From Trochalopteron elliotii (lineage: Eukaryota; Chordata; Aves; Passeriformes; Leiothrichidae): a stretch of 64,000 bases of DNA. A program made the position numbers and the translations under genes. Positions 12,501 through 25,760 of the stretch are shown in pieces; positions within the stretch are counted from its first letter, which is position 1, and every line of letters starts with the position of its first letter. The stretch covers positions 4,711,764 to 4,775,763 of the forward strand of contig JANPWX010000028.1 of NCBI GenBank assembly GCA_024734555.1, in the 5' to 3' direction. The notes under the pieces were generated by a model. That model did not search any database. It was not told the origin of the DNA and worked only from the letters and a program-made list of their open reading frames with translations.

Positions 12501-15500
12501 CCCCCAAATTAGGAAAAAGCATTCAGATGAACTTGAAAGAGGTCAAATACACTGAGATGACAGGCCCCCAGAGAAAGTGCAACAGACCTCTGTATTGCCT
12601 TACAGAAAGTCCAACACTTCACCTCTTCTTTCCAATACTCATTGCTCCCCAACACCCTCCTGATCTCTCCAAACTACATTGCAATCATTAAGTTCATCCA
12701 TCTATCTCTCTTTAACCAGGCTGATCATATGAGTGTGCATAACAAAATCGGAAAACTGACAAGTCATGTCCTTCAACAGCATCACAGTACTCCTATCAGG
12801 AACATGGTAACTGAGACTGAAAGCCCAAGGCTTGTTGTGAATTGTCACTCATTTATGGACACTTCTCATTAAGGCTGTCTTGGAACTTCTTAGCTAATTC
12901 TCTATATCATACTCTGCTTTGAATTCTGAACACACAGCTATAGATAAATGACAGACATTTTTATATTTGACAAAAATCTATTTCTGCAGCTGTGTAAGAC
13001 ACTTGTTCAGTACCTTGGCGTTCTGCTCTCTGATTCAACATATTCAGTGCTTCCTTCGCTTTTGCACTTTTTGCCCAGGACAACGCGTATGTCACAAGTG
13101 CTAATGTGTAATTATCTGAAATGCCTTCTTCTAATTTATCTTCTAGAAAGTTTGTAGCAGTCTTGATGGCATAAGCATGCTAGAAATGAAAATAATATTG
13201 AAGAATGTACAGTAAATAAAATACATCATGGAATAGAAAAATGTAAAAGAAAAATTTGTACTGAACCAGAAAAATTACTAGCCCCAAACCACAGTCAAAA
13301 TACAATGAACATCTCTTTCAGTCATAGCTGAATCTCAAAGGCAAGCCTTTTGATCTGGCACTGCCTTTATGAAAATGAGAAATTTCAATTAAATCAACAG
13401 GAATGGCTTAACATCTTTAAGACTAGTTCCCCCCAAGAAATTTCTTAGCAAGCTCTTGGACTAAAGTCATGACAGTATTCTTGCTAACAGAAACTGCCTT
13501 TAGATTTTGCAAATATAAAACTGAAGGGCTTAACACAACTTTGCATTGCTTTGAATAGGTAAGAGTTGTTTAACAAAGTGAGGTTTAATTTGCCTGTGTT
13601 CAAATTTCCTTCTATTTCTATTAACTACCGAGTGTTTACCAGGTACTATGAAAATTTATGAAGCATTCTTGTAACTATGAATCATACTGACAAATTCCAA
13701 TACCTGCTTATCTGGGAACCCTAGGAGGGATGACATGATGTAAGCTGTGAGAGTAATTGGATTATTGGTGCCTCCTTGAAGATCACTGTGTAACACTTTC
13801 CCAGGCTCCTGGAACTCTCCATTTATTTTCTGATGACGGACAATCCATTTAGCTGTATCCATGAGTACATCTTCGTCAATATCTATGAACGGACGAGCTT
13901 GAAGGAAACATCTCAATACAAACGCTGATAACCTTGAGGAAAAGGTTCATCAAATAAGTCAAAATTAGCCATGTATTACAGCTTCCTCAGTTTCAGATGA
14001 TATAAGAATACCGTAAAGCATTAAGTGTTCCACGCACTCCTTCCAAGCAGAGCAAAATGCATGCCTCACCCAGATAAGCAAGATTACACTTAATCCACCA
14101 AAAAATGATATGTCCTTGTTCCTGAAGCTCACCCCTTCTGCAGCTGCTATGTTTCAAAAATAAATACAGAGTATAGACTCTGAGTCTGCCAGCACATGTA
14201 TCTTTACTCAAACATTGCTCTCCTGCCTTTTGCGGCCAAACAGAAGTTTTAGTTTACAAAGTAATGCAGTTACGAGCATGATGTTAATTATCACCACTAT
14301 CCCTGTAATGATACCGTTGAAACAACCTTTGTGTTTTTATTATTAATCCCACATTATCCCTCGACTCCCTTCTTTCCAAAGGTGCATTCATCTAACTTGT
14401 TACTGCACTATTTAAGTACTAGAGTTGCCAGTGCAGGTAAATAATCTTCATCTACCAATCCATCAATACTGAGTCAAAGGTAAATCCTCCTGATGTCAAT
14501 GAAAGGTGCCCACTGACTCCAGAAGAAAGTCTCATTCAGTGGCACAGTTAGAAGGACAGAAATATGTCCTGACATATATAAGTACATCTAAACTGAACAA
14601 GGGTTAGCAGAACAAAGTGCTGGAACCTCTCTCTGTTATCTATCTGGCTTCCACAACTATGCTCTGTATGCTTTCTGGAGTGAAACTCAGCACTGAAAAG
14701 ACTTTTTCAGCTGTGTTTACAGTCTCAATAAAAGGGAGTGAGACAGATGCAAGTAGAACAAATTTTTAGCACCAGTAACTCTGTTCACTCCCTACAATAT
14801 GTCTCAGTCAGTCTTCAGCTTCCAGTAGGGAGATAACTGATAATCTGATTGAAACAGTGATGATCACATAGCCCTCAATGGTTTCAGTCAAATGCAAGAA
14901 TAACTAATTTAATTGTTACTCTTCTTTCCTTTGAGGAAAGCAGCAGAAAAAAACTTTCAGACTAAACTATTTCCTCAGTCAAAATAATTCATCATTCCTT
15001 TTTTTTTTCCCAAAAATTAAAAAGCCTTGCCCTAATAATGAGCCTTGCCTTTGACAAGATGTTATCCAGCAAGAAAGACCTTAGAGTTGGCCTAAACACC
15101 TAATGAAAACCAGGCAGAGGGCTAATACAGCTGGAAACTTTTACCAGCTTCACAAAAACTTTTCAGATGCAGGGAAAATAACTAAAATACTAAAGTTCCA
15201 CAATGATTTTGGCAGAACTACTCACCATGTGCTCCCAGAGGGATCTTCATTTCCAAAGGCACTAAAAGAGCCATCATCCCTCTGGAAAAGCAGCTCTCTT
15301 TGGTAGCCTGAAGTGGAAAAGTAGAGACAGGTATTGAACACTTTCCTCTCATGCAAGTTCCAGTACAAACTGGAACTGAAACTGCTGATATGAAGCAAGG
15401 CACTTTGTAAGGCTGAGAAGGGCACAACTTAAGCTCGTTGTTTTCTTAAAAAACTCCCAAATTTCTTAAAAAACTCCCAAATACTCAGGAACACACGAAA

Positions 15501-18500
15501 CCATGTAGAAAATGGTGAGGAAGTGGGCAGCAATAACACAAAGGACTCATCTACAAAAGGAGAACCAGAAACTCCTTTGGCTGCTCATCAGCCACACTAA
15601 CAGTGCACAGACGTGCTCCCACACACCCAAGGGTTCCAGGAGCACAGCAGTGAGAGCAGAGCAGATATGCACCTATAGCTCATGACTTCATCATTTTGTG
15701 TACCTACAGAAGTGCTCTGTCTTTACAGCAGAAGGAAGGACAAGCAAAAATTAAGCGTTTTCCAACTGGAAGGGCCAAGGCTACAAATGCTGCTGGAAAA
15801 CCATGCCTCCTCTTCAGGTGGCTTTTGCCAAATCAGTAGGGTTGCTATCAGAAAAAGCAAGCTGGAAGAGGTTGTTCTGAAACGAGTGAAAAATTTCAAA
15901 AGACCTGAAGATCCTCAAATCACGAGAAGAACCATTTAAAATGTTATCCTAAGATTCTTTCAATATCCTGAACAAGTGCAGCTATCTCCTGACTGCAAGA
16001 CACCCATAATAAAAGGACCTCAAAGGCTCACTGGCTGCTCACAACCACCAGCAGCATTCTCACTCGTAGATGACTTCTGTACAGAACCAGTGTTCATTCA
16101 TGTTAGAAATTAAGAGCTTCCTATGATCTGCTACTCACTGTAGTTTCTGGTATCTAAAGCCTTTCTTCCCTTACATTTGCCTGGCATTTGTGAATCCAGA
16201 ATAGTAACGGCATCTATTTATAACATTTCATAACACATCTTTTCTTTCCCCCCACTTTGTATTTTCCCTTGGTTTGACTACTTTAGCTATTACAATAGAA
16301 GAAGTATACTCATTAATCAAAGACCTGATGGAAACAAACACAATACAGAATCAGACAGGCAGAAAGAAAACTCTCAGGCAGCCATCAATAAGTCCTACAC
16401 AAATGAATTTACACAAGTAAGTCCCATGAAATCCCTCCAGCTACCGCTGTAACTACAACCTTGAAAAATGTTCCTTGCTTTCACTGATAAAGGATTAATC
16501 ACCCACTCACATACCATCCTGACTGTAGACAGGCAGTGAGTGAACCATACCCCTAATTACTGAGGAACACATGGCTTGGTCCCTCAATCTAAGTGCCAGT
16601 ATAAGATGAATTTCAAGTCATGATCTGTCTGTAATAGAAGAAAATGAGAAATCAAGCTGTGAATCTGCTACACTGTATCTGGGTACCTTCCCATGTAACC
16701 CCAGTAGCAACAAATTTAGCTTTTGGGTCTTCTTTAGAAGAATTTGCAGTCGAAATTTTTGCTTTAATATAGGAGGTTTATTATGTATTTAGCATGACAG
16801 TGGCTAATTCCATCACTAAAACTGGTGAATCTTCCAGATACAGACATACCTGTCATCTCAGTTAATGATACTAAGTATAGCACTCTTAAATGGAAGGGGA
16901 GAAAAGGCGGAATGACTGGCATTTCTCCTCAAGAAAAGCAAAAGTCATTGTCAAAGTTTAAGCCTCCAAATAATGTTCTATGAGGAGCACAAATAAAATA
17001 CATGTATATATACAAATAGACTGCTTCCTCTTCAAAAGTATCTAACTGCAAGGCCTGAAAATAAGGTCTTCGGCTTCTCTGCAGAACTGGCAATATACAG
17101 CAGTAAGTATTATAAATGTGGGAAATGGATTTGTTGAGAATTCTCAAAGCCTGACAGAAGGCTCACAAAGTATGCATCTGTATGCAAACTTCAAGATAGA
17201 AAACACTGACTTAGAAGTGCCATGGAATAGGACAGACATTGTTGAGAGAGAAATGGAACTAGAAACAAGTTTCAAATGATGGCCTTGCAAATAAGACTAG
17301 ATACTTTGGAGAAATAGAACTATGAAAGACACATTGTAGTAGGACACAGGACACATGAAGGGCAATTTTAGATGACTGGCTTTATGGCATTAATGGCATT
17401 GTGTGGCAAAAGCTGATAGGCCAAGAAACCCTTATAATGTACTGTAATTAGGAAATAGTTTGGCTTCTGATTGGGATGGCATGAATTGTAACATCTGCAC
17501 TGTCTCACCCTTCTCATGACACTGAAAATTGAGTAAAAGTCTTTAGAACACCTCTCAGTTGCCCCATCTCTGGGTCAAAAAAAAGGTATAATCAGACAAT
17601 AATCATCATCCTGCTGGTAGTGTAAAAGCACTAGACCACAACTTTCAGTCTGCTTAACAAAGAATGCTGAGCAGCCCTTTCACAGGCACAAATTCATCAC
17701 AGAATGTAATCTTGGGAGGGATGAGAAAGATGAGCAGAACCAGAGGGAGAGAGATCACTCAGCTATTTCCTACATTCTGTCTGCTTTCGTCTCCGTGCCA
17801 GCCCTGCTGCAGTCACGCAAGAGCCTCTCCGAAGAGGAGCCTATCCAACATGGGAATAGTTGGAACTATGCAGGAACTGCAGGAACGCTGGAACGGGAGA
17901 CCTGGGGGCTGCGAACCACCGTGCTCCGTCCAATGGGCGCTCAACCACACGTGAAAAATGATACTTCAGATGTCAACACACCAAAGTGGAAAGGCAAGGA
18001 AAAGAAGGATCCTATTAGGAAGATGTCCACAGAGGGTTGGCCTGAACCCAAGAGATGTAGGAGGCTTGCTGAAAAGAGCTCGCAAAGGCTGAAAGAGGAA
18101 TGCATCAGGATGGAAAGGACTTCAGAAAGATGTGAAATACTAAAGGATCTCGACTTTTATTAAACAGCTTGGAAATTCTGCTCAAAATCTTTACCTCTTT
18201 GCATCTCACAACGAAGCTTTCAGACCAATAAGATTTTTTTTCATTTCAGAAAAAATGATTTAAAGATGGGACTTGTCATTACCACAATTAAGAAATATGT
18301 TTAAAAGGCAGCTTTTCTTTGGCTTTGCCTTTGCTCTAAGTAAATAAAACTGCTAAAAGAAAGATCATATAGCAGTTTCTGCTAGCTATATGATCCCTTC
18401 TTCTCACAAGCATCTTGCCACAAATTAATGATATTTATTTTAGATTCTGATGTTACTTTTTCAATACTTGGTGAATTATGACATATGAAATAGTCTGTTT

Positions 18501-21500
18501 TAAACTAAACCTCCTAACAATCCTTTCAAAAACTGAGCCTATAAAATATACATCTTACACTAAAGATAAATTTCAACTTGAAGATTACACTTGAAAAAAT
18601 AATCACTGCAACAATAGAAAACAATTATTAAAATAAACCAAAAAAAACAGACTATTTTTTAGATTGTGGTTCTTTTCTATGTTAAGGTTACAAATATTTC
18701 AGCATACTTACTGTTTTGGCACCTACAGTGCTAAAACCACATACCTCAATTCAAAGAAGTTAAGAACACAATACAATCTGCGTGTAAGTGACATTTAAAC
18801 CTGTAATTTTCACTTGCTTTGAAATAACTTAAATAAATCCACTATTGGAAAACTTCAGAAAACTACGGGACCAAAGCTCAGTCTTTAAAGAGTGATAGAT
18901 TGCTAACAAACTTCAGAGTAGCTGTTTACATAACACATCCCTTCCTCCCCACTGTACTTCTCAACTAAACCATGTAGCAGAAAGGGTTTAAAAAAAAAAT
19001 CAATTAACTGCTTTGACAGAAAATTGGAATCCTGATGAAAGGAAAATTTATTTTGAGCTGTGCCTTTTCCAATGGAAATGTCAACAACTTTTAAAAAAAT
19101 CAAACAAAAAAGACTTAGAGAGAGTAAACAAAATTGAAAATGTCATCACGATGCCTTCATAGGGGTGTAGCTCACATGGGGCTGGTGTCACTGCTCTCTG
19201 AGAACCAGGCTCAGCATGGAGACTGACATGTGGCCAATGTGGGACACCACAGCTAGACACTGTCTGATCCAAAAGCCACAGTGCAACTGTGGTCTCCAAA
19301 CTTTGTGATGTTCTGGAGTATCTCCCAATTCAAATATACAACAGTTTCCAACTAAAGTTTTCCAGCTTTTGATTTCTAGCACAGAGTTCACTTCTGATCA
19401 AGCCTAAAATTTGTGTGGGCAAAAAAGCCAGCCATGAGATCAAATGCCACTCCTTGAGCTCTGCAAGAACATGTCAGGTCAGCATGGTCTCACTGAATGC
19501 ATGGGATGAACACGGTTCACTCTGCTCACTGACTCATTTTAAACTGCTGTGCCTCAAGCAGAACTCAGAAATGTTTGCTCACATGTGGTTTTATCAAATG
19601 AGAAGTAATAACCATCTAGGAAATCCATGTGAATTACCTTCTAAAACACATTTCTCATCTGAAAAAAAGCAATTATACAAAACCAACATTTTTTTTCTGA
19701 GAAAACTTGCCCTTGTAAACAAAATAATTTGCTGTCTAATTCTATCAGCCGAGAATAAAGAGGGAAAAAATGGATTTCTCTTCCAGTTCTCGTAACACAA
19801 ACTGAGCAATATTTCAAACACCAGATGCAGAGTCACAGAAATCTTTTTACTAGGAAGGGTTCTTAAAAATCTAACATCTTTCTTTTATGCATACAGACCT
19901 TTTCTCATAAACGATACCGCTCTTGATCTAATATCCTCTCTCAGCTGCCTGGTTTTCACCAAGTATTGCAAAACATAAACATTTGGAGCAAAATTGATCA
20001 TATTCTGTTCACCACAGCCATAAGGCATCTTAATCAATGATGACAAACCATTGATGGAAGGCCCAAGTAGATCACCTGAAAGATAAAAATTCAACCAAAA
20101 TAAACTAAAGTTTATTGCAAATAAATGCATACCTCACACATAAAGGGCGGTACAATCTCAACTGGGAAAAAATATGATGTATTAGGAATGTTTCTACTGA
20201 ACACCACTAAGCAGACAGAAAAGATACTTCATTTACTGATCAACTTTATGCCCATTGACACAGCTCACTTCAGACCTTTCCAACTACAGAGTAATTTCAA
20301 ACAGTTATTATTAAAATAAAAACAAAAAGCCCAAAACCATACAAACAAAACCCCACATAACGAAAATCTATTTAATCCAGGAAAATGTTCCAATAGTGGT
20401 ATGTATTTGAAACTTCATTTATTTCTTCTCTCACCTACAGTTATCAAAACCTAGGTGTCACAGTAAACAACGATTAGTCAGGTTATAGGTATCGTTCTTC
20501 AGACAGCATAATTAGAACAGAATACTAGCAAACTTTGCAGGACCTTCCTGACCAAAATCCAACTCCTTAACTCTGAAAATACCTTACAAACACCACATTG
20601 TCATAAATTAAACAAATTAAAGGAATAAAACACTCCATCCACAAGATCTCCCTATGTTTAGCCTAATGCATGATGGTAAATTACTGTGACTTAATGATTC
20701 AACCTACTTATATTGCAGTTAAATAAAAATTAATATCATAATTAATTTCCTAATGATAGAAACAAAGTTAATTCTTACCAACAGCAGTGACCTGCACTCT
20801 CTCACTGTCACTGACAACATCAGCAGGAAAAGCGAATTCCAAAGTTTTTGACACTGCTTGTCGTTTATTCCCAGTCAAATCCAAAAGGATGGTCTGAGAA
20901 TATGTCTGTTCCAATCCTTCAGCCTACAAAGATAAAGACAGGAATTCTGAATATCCTTCTGTAGTTGATCCTGCCCTGAGCAGGAAGGTCATGCTACTCC
21001 CTTCCAACCTCAAATATTCTTTGATTCTGTCATCTCAAGCTTTTATTGTAGGATGAGATATACAAACGTCTACCATCTTTCACTGAAATGGAGCCTAACA
21101 TGGAGCCTAACAGACTTAGACATCCAAAGTTAGGCAAGTCTTCTCAGTGTCTGGTTTACCAGAAAGTCTGGAGGCTAAAATTCCACTTGTAGCAAAATAC
21201 AGAAATGTTCATCTAAAATAGGCTTTGAATGAAAGCCAGATGTATGGCAAAATCGACTGCACTTATCCGAAACAGTTACCAGGTCCATTCTCCACAGGTT
21301 GTTAAATTAGCTGCAGCACCAGGGGTTCAGTGATACACAAACAGCTTTCACCTCGCTTTCAAGAAGCATTGGACAAACTACCTGTAGTAGAACACATCTA
21401 TGTGTTCGCTCGGAAGGAGATCTAAAGAATTTTAAAGGACTTTTAAAACATTATTTTATTAGAAGTGTTTTCTACTTAAAGCCACCTAACGCCAAACCAA

Positions 21501-24500
21501 CCATACAGAGCAAGGGGCAGACAAGTACACTGGTTTGCCTTTTTGCTGCACTATGTTGCCTGGTTTTGGGAACAATTTACTTCAAGAACAAGTCAAGCTG
21601 CAGACTGTTTACCTTTACTAAAACTTTCTGGATAACAGCATCAGAAGCAGCAGATGATATTGCTGTCACTTTGATGGGAATCTCTCCCAGCTGTTTTGGC
21701 TTGATAGGGAACTGAACAGTTTTTCCGTCTTCACTTGGTACAGATACAGATTGTTGATTTGCTGTGGCATTTATTTCATTGGATGTTAGAATAATTTCAA
21801 AAGCATCAGTCATATCCAGGATCACAGTAACCTGTAAATACAGTAATATTTGCAATACAAAGTGTTAATTTTGAAAAGGTGCTTCCATAAGCTGCCACCT
21901 GTTTTGTGTATAGAGAAATAGGTCTGCCCACTAAAGAAAATATGCCAGTTCTCACAAAGAAAGACATCGTCTCCACCAGTGATGAAAACCCTGAAATATC
22001 TAGTAACATTTAAAGATAAAGAGACTGTTATGTTACCTCAGCTTCTTCTTTCAAATAATTAAAGATGTTCACTTCCAGAATGAACTGCTCTCCTCTGATG
22101 ACGGAGTATGGAAGGTTCAGGAAAATGAAGAAAGGCTGAAAAACTTCTAGCTACAAAACAAAATCAGTCATGAACCCTTACAACCAGAGACTAGAAAGAA
22201 AACTTCTACTACACAGTATGTCTTCCAATCACTTTTAAATTCAATGACAGAGCAATGTTTAGTTGTACTCTACAGCTGACAAAACATGTTATTGCAGGAC
22301 TGAAACAGAAGGCGAAGATGCTTCTGGTCATTAGCACCTTTAGAGACACCGTCCAGATGAGAGCTGCTGACAGCTTTGACAGAGCAGTCCCAACAGAGGC
22401 AACTGAGTTAGGACTATAAGTCTATCATCTGGCAAGTTTGGAAGCTGTGATCTGTCCTGAGCTCTCATTAAGGTAACTAAATTGCTTTGAGTACACAAGT
22501 AATGGATTCATTAGGTCAGTTGACCTATCTTCATGTCAATACACTAGTAACTGAATAACTGACTCACTCAAATTTTGTAACTCCACAAAACCTTACAATG
22601 ATTTTTTTATTATTATTTAGTAAGATTCATCTTAGCATTGGTTCTTCAGTTCTACTTCTAAAAATATATGCTATATTAATTAAAATCAAAACTGCAGAAA
22701 TATACCAGCAAGCAGTTTCTTTAATCTGTGAACAGATGGTTTTGGAAGAAATCTGGGTCTTAAGAACTCAATGGTAAGGTCTCATCAAGCTGAATGGAAT
22801 CAAAATTTCACTTTTTATGAACATCTGTGCAATAAGAATGGATGAGACGTGATATTCTTTACTATCGAAATGTCAACTAAATACTATTTTAATTCAGTTT
22901 GCATTTAAAAACATCTTCCAAGTGTTATGAGTTTCAGAAACAAAAATCCCTCAGATTTTTTTTTCTAGCTAGCAAATATTTCAATGCTTTCTCTAAAAAA
23001 ATAAAAGCTGCTTGCTAAAGCTCTCAGTGTCATAAATTTCTTTAGATACTAAACATTAGAGAAGTTCTGATGGAGACTTTTTTTGGCTAGTTCATAGTAA
23101 AGGTTTTCCCTATGTACCAATTTTCTTTATTTTTTTTGTTTTACTTTTCTTTAAAACTCAAGTTTTACACTCAGGAATATATTACAATAAAATACAACTG
23201 AGTAAAAATACTGACACTCTGTGTAGGAGAAGTCAAAATAAAACCACGATGCAAAGCAGTACATGACATAAAGCACACAGATGTCAGTTATTTCCCCCAT
23301 TACATTTTTCATGTCTCTCTTTTACTTGCCTCTCTGTATGGTACTGATTAACATGTTTCAGCCATATGGAACTCTAAACACAACCTAAATGTCCCAACAA
23401 TAGTGAAGTACTGAACAGTGCATGAGGGTGATTATAGCTAAACTATTATCTCAACATCTGCTCTACTTGGAGCCTTGTCACGTTTGAGGATGAGAGGCCA
23501 AGTGTGTATTTCCACACAGTTTTAATCAGAAAGCTATTCCTCTTTCTGTCCCATCTCTGCCAAGCCAAGTGAAAGAAACAAGAATCAAGATTCCAGTCTC
23601 AAAGGAGCCTAAGCCACAAAATCCAGATTGGGCTCCAAATTCTACAGTGGAGTTCAGATCAGGATGTTCAAAGCACATGCTCTGTGTCTGGTATAGTAGC
23701 CAACTGTGAAATCTGAACCTAGATCTCAGTTTGGATATCAAAAGTTGCCCCTCCCCAAGAATTTGAGGGCATGAGAACTTAAATGGGTAAACTGGCTGTC
23801 TTCAGGCTATGCTTACACTAGTCCAGGAACCAAGATGGAAATAATCTACGACCCACTACTACAGTCTCAACCTTTCTAAACTTAAGTATGGAGTTGTCTC
23901 TGACAGGAACCATAGTTTCTCTAGGATCTTTACCTAATGAATGGATGGATTATTCTGTGTATGAAAAATACTAGCTAAATGAGACTTCAAGAATTAATTC
24001 CTATTTTAAACAGGCTAAATAACTCTCTAAGTAGTGGATTCCTTGAATACAGAGTGATCCTAGGACAACTGCACTTGTACACTGGGAATCTCAGCTTAGA
24101 GATGTACCCTGAAGGCTGCTGAATTTAGCTCAAATTGCTAAACTCCTCGAACACTTTGGAATCAAGAAAAGAGCCACAGGACACAGGAATTTGGGAGCAA
24201 TAAGACTCTCAACATGGCTAGCTCTCAGTGTCCGTTCCTCAAGCTAAGTCATCCAAAACTTAGCACTTATCACAGAATGGTTGTGTTGGGAGGGACCTCT
24301 GGATGACAACTAGTCCAAGTCCCCTGCAAGTTTACCTAGAGCAGGTTGTACCTGTGTTTACTCCAGGACTGTTTTAGACAGATAAATTTAGCCTTAAATC
24401 AGCTCTCCTGCTCTCCCTCCTGGGGTAAGCATTAGCCGTAAGTGTTAGCAGAGCAGCAGACAAACGCTTCTCACATCCTAGCCACCTCTTCCCTGCCAAA

Positions 24501-25720
24501 CCTCACTGCATGCATTACCAACTCATGGACTGCTCTCTGGGCAGAGCCAAGAAAACATGGAACACTGGTCTCAAATAGTCATTGCCCCTTTCTACATACA
24601 AAGATTCTGAAACGTGTGCATCCTGTAAGTACTTTTATAAAAAAAAAAGCTCCAACAGAAATAGGCATCCAAATATCTGTGTGGAGTCTTAGACATTCCT
24701 ATGAGCAGGAAGGGAAGGCAGATACAGTATCAGGTATGGCTTCAGTGATGTTGTTCCTTTACAGTTTGAACACACATGGCCTCTCAATCTCTTCATTAGT
24801 GTAAGGAGATGCTGCTGTTAGAAGTAAATCAGAGAGTCCAGCAATAACCTGAGGTGTTACCAGCCCTAAAGGAGAACTCTCTAGAGAGATGGTACCTCCA
24901 CTGGAGCAGTCGTCACTCCCAGCCCGCCATTTTCAGAGATCACAAAAGCACTGGCCACCCAGGATGTGATGGTGTCAGGGACAATGGCATCCATGGTGGT
25001 TTCTGTGCCAGATCTGATGGCAGAAGGGGAGAGCAGACTTGCAAAACCATCCATTTACAGACATCAGTAAGTGGACACATATGTTTAAAATGCATGAAAA
25101 ATTAAGTCCAAATTCCTGGAAAGAAAAGCTGCCATTATCCATTTCTCCTTTTCTTTTTAACCATTTAGAAATACTGTGATGGGATCAAAATGATTTTAAA
25201 AATTTAAATTAATTTAAATTACATTAATTGAAGGTAATTACACTGGATCACATTACATGTAATCCACTTTTACAGGTCCTTTAAAACAATCCCAGATGAT
25301 GGCTGCTTCCTGAACTTCTCAGCTATAAAGAAAACAAGATTTGTGCTTCACAACGCACGTAAAATTTCACCATCATTTGACAGTTTGATCTATTCACTGA
25401 ATTAGGTGCAGATGGCAATGGATTTTCCTTTCTGGGCTAATCACCATCTTTTTATGTACTGCAGAGAAAAAGGCTAGGTCTCCCTAGCCCTTATTTCTCC
25501 ATTTGTAAGAGTTTATTTCTTTTGTCACCAGGACTTTTATCTAGCTTCTATTGAAACTCCTAGGCCCTCAGTCAGACGTAATCCTCTCTCGAGTAGTTGT
25601 ACAACTCCTCACTTTTTCGATCTCCAATCTCACTTGTGGCCTCTAGATGGTAGCAGAATATAAATCTGTATTTTTAAGCAGTGTTCTTCAGCCCCAGTGC
25701 AGAATGTTACTGAAACCTAC

Positions 25721-25760
<40 letters not shown>

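Larger units (their letters stand above)
15308..19898 (-). other. CD109 intron 23 (4.6 kb)
   Basis: Contains a perfect 20-bp duplication (15442-15481), a palindrome (18363-18395) and a GC-richer block (about 17.79-18.16 kb) with a 122-codon plus-strand open frame of unknown nature. No transposon is recognised. Confidence 0.8.
20924..21612 (-). other. CD109 intron 21 (689 bp)
   Basis: Contains a CR1 terminus close to the exon 22 acceptor (20961-21036) and a 12-bp tandem duplication (21088-21111). Confidence 0.8.

Noticed and set aside
25000..25013. Alternative acceptor (CACAG) for exon 19
   Set aside because: It would give the wrong reading phase; the upstream CCATCAG acceptor keeps the frame and the length expected from mammalian CD109.
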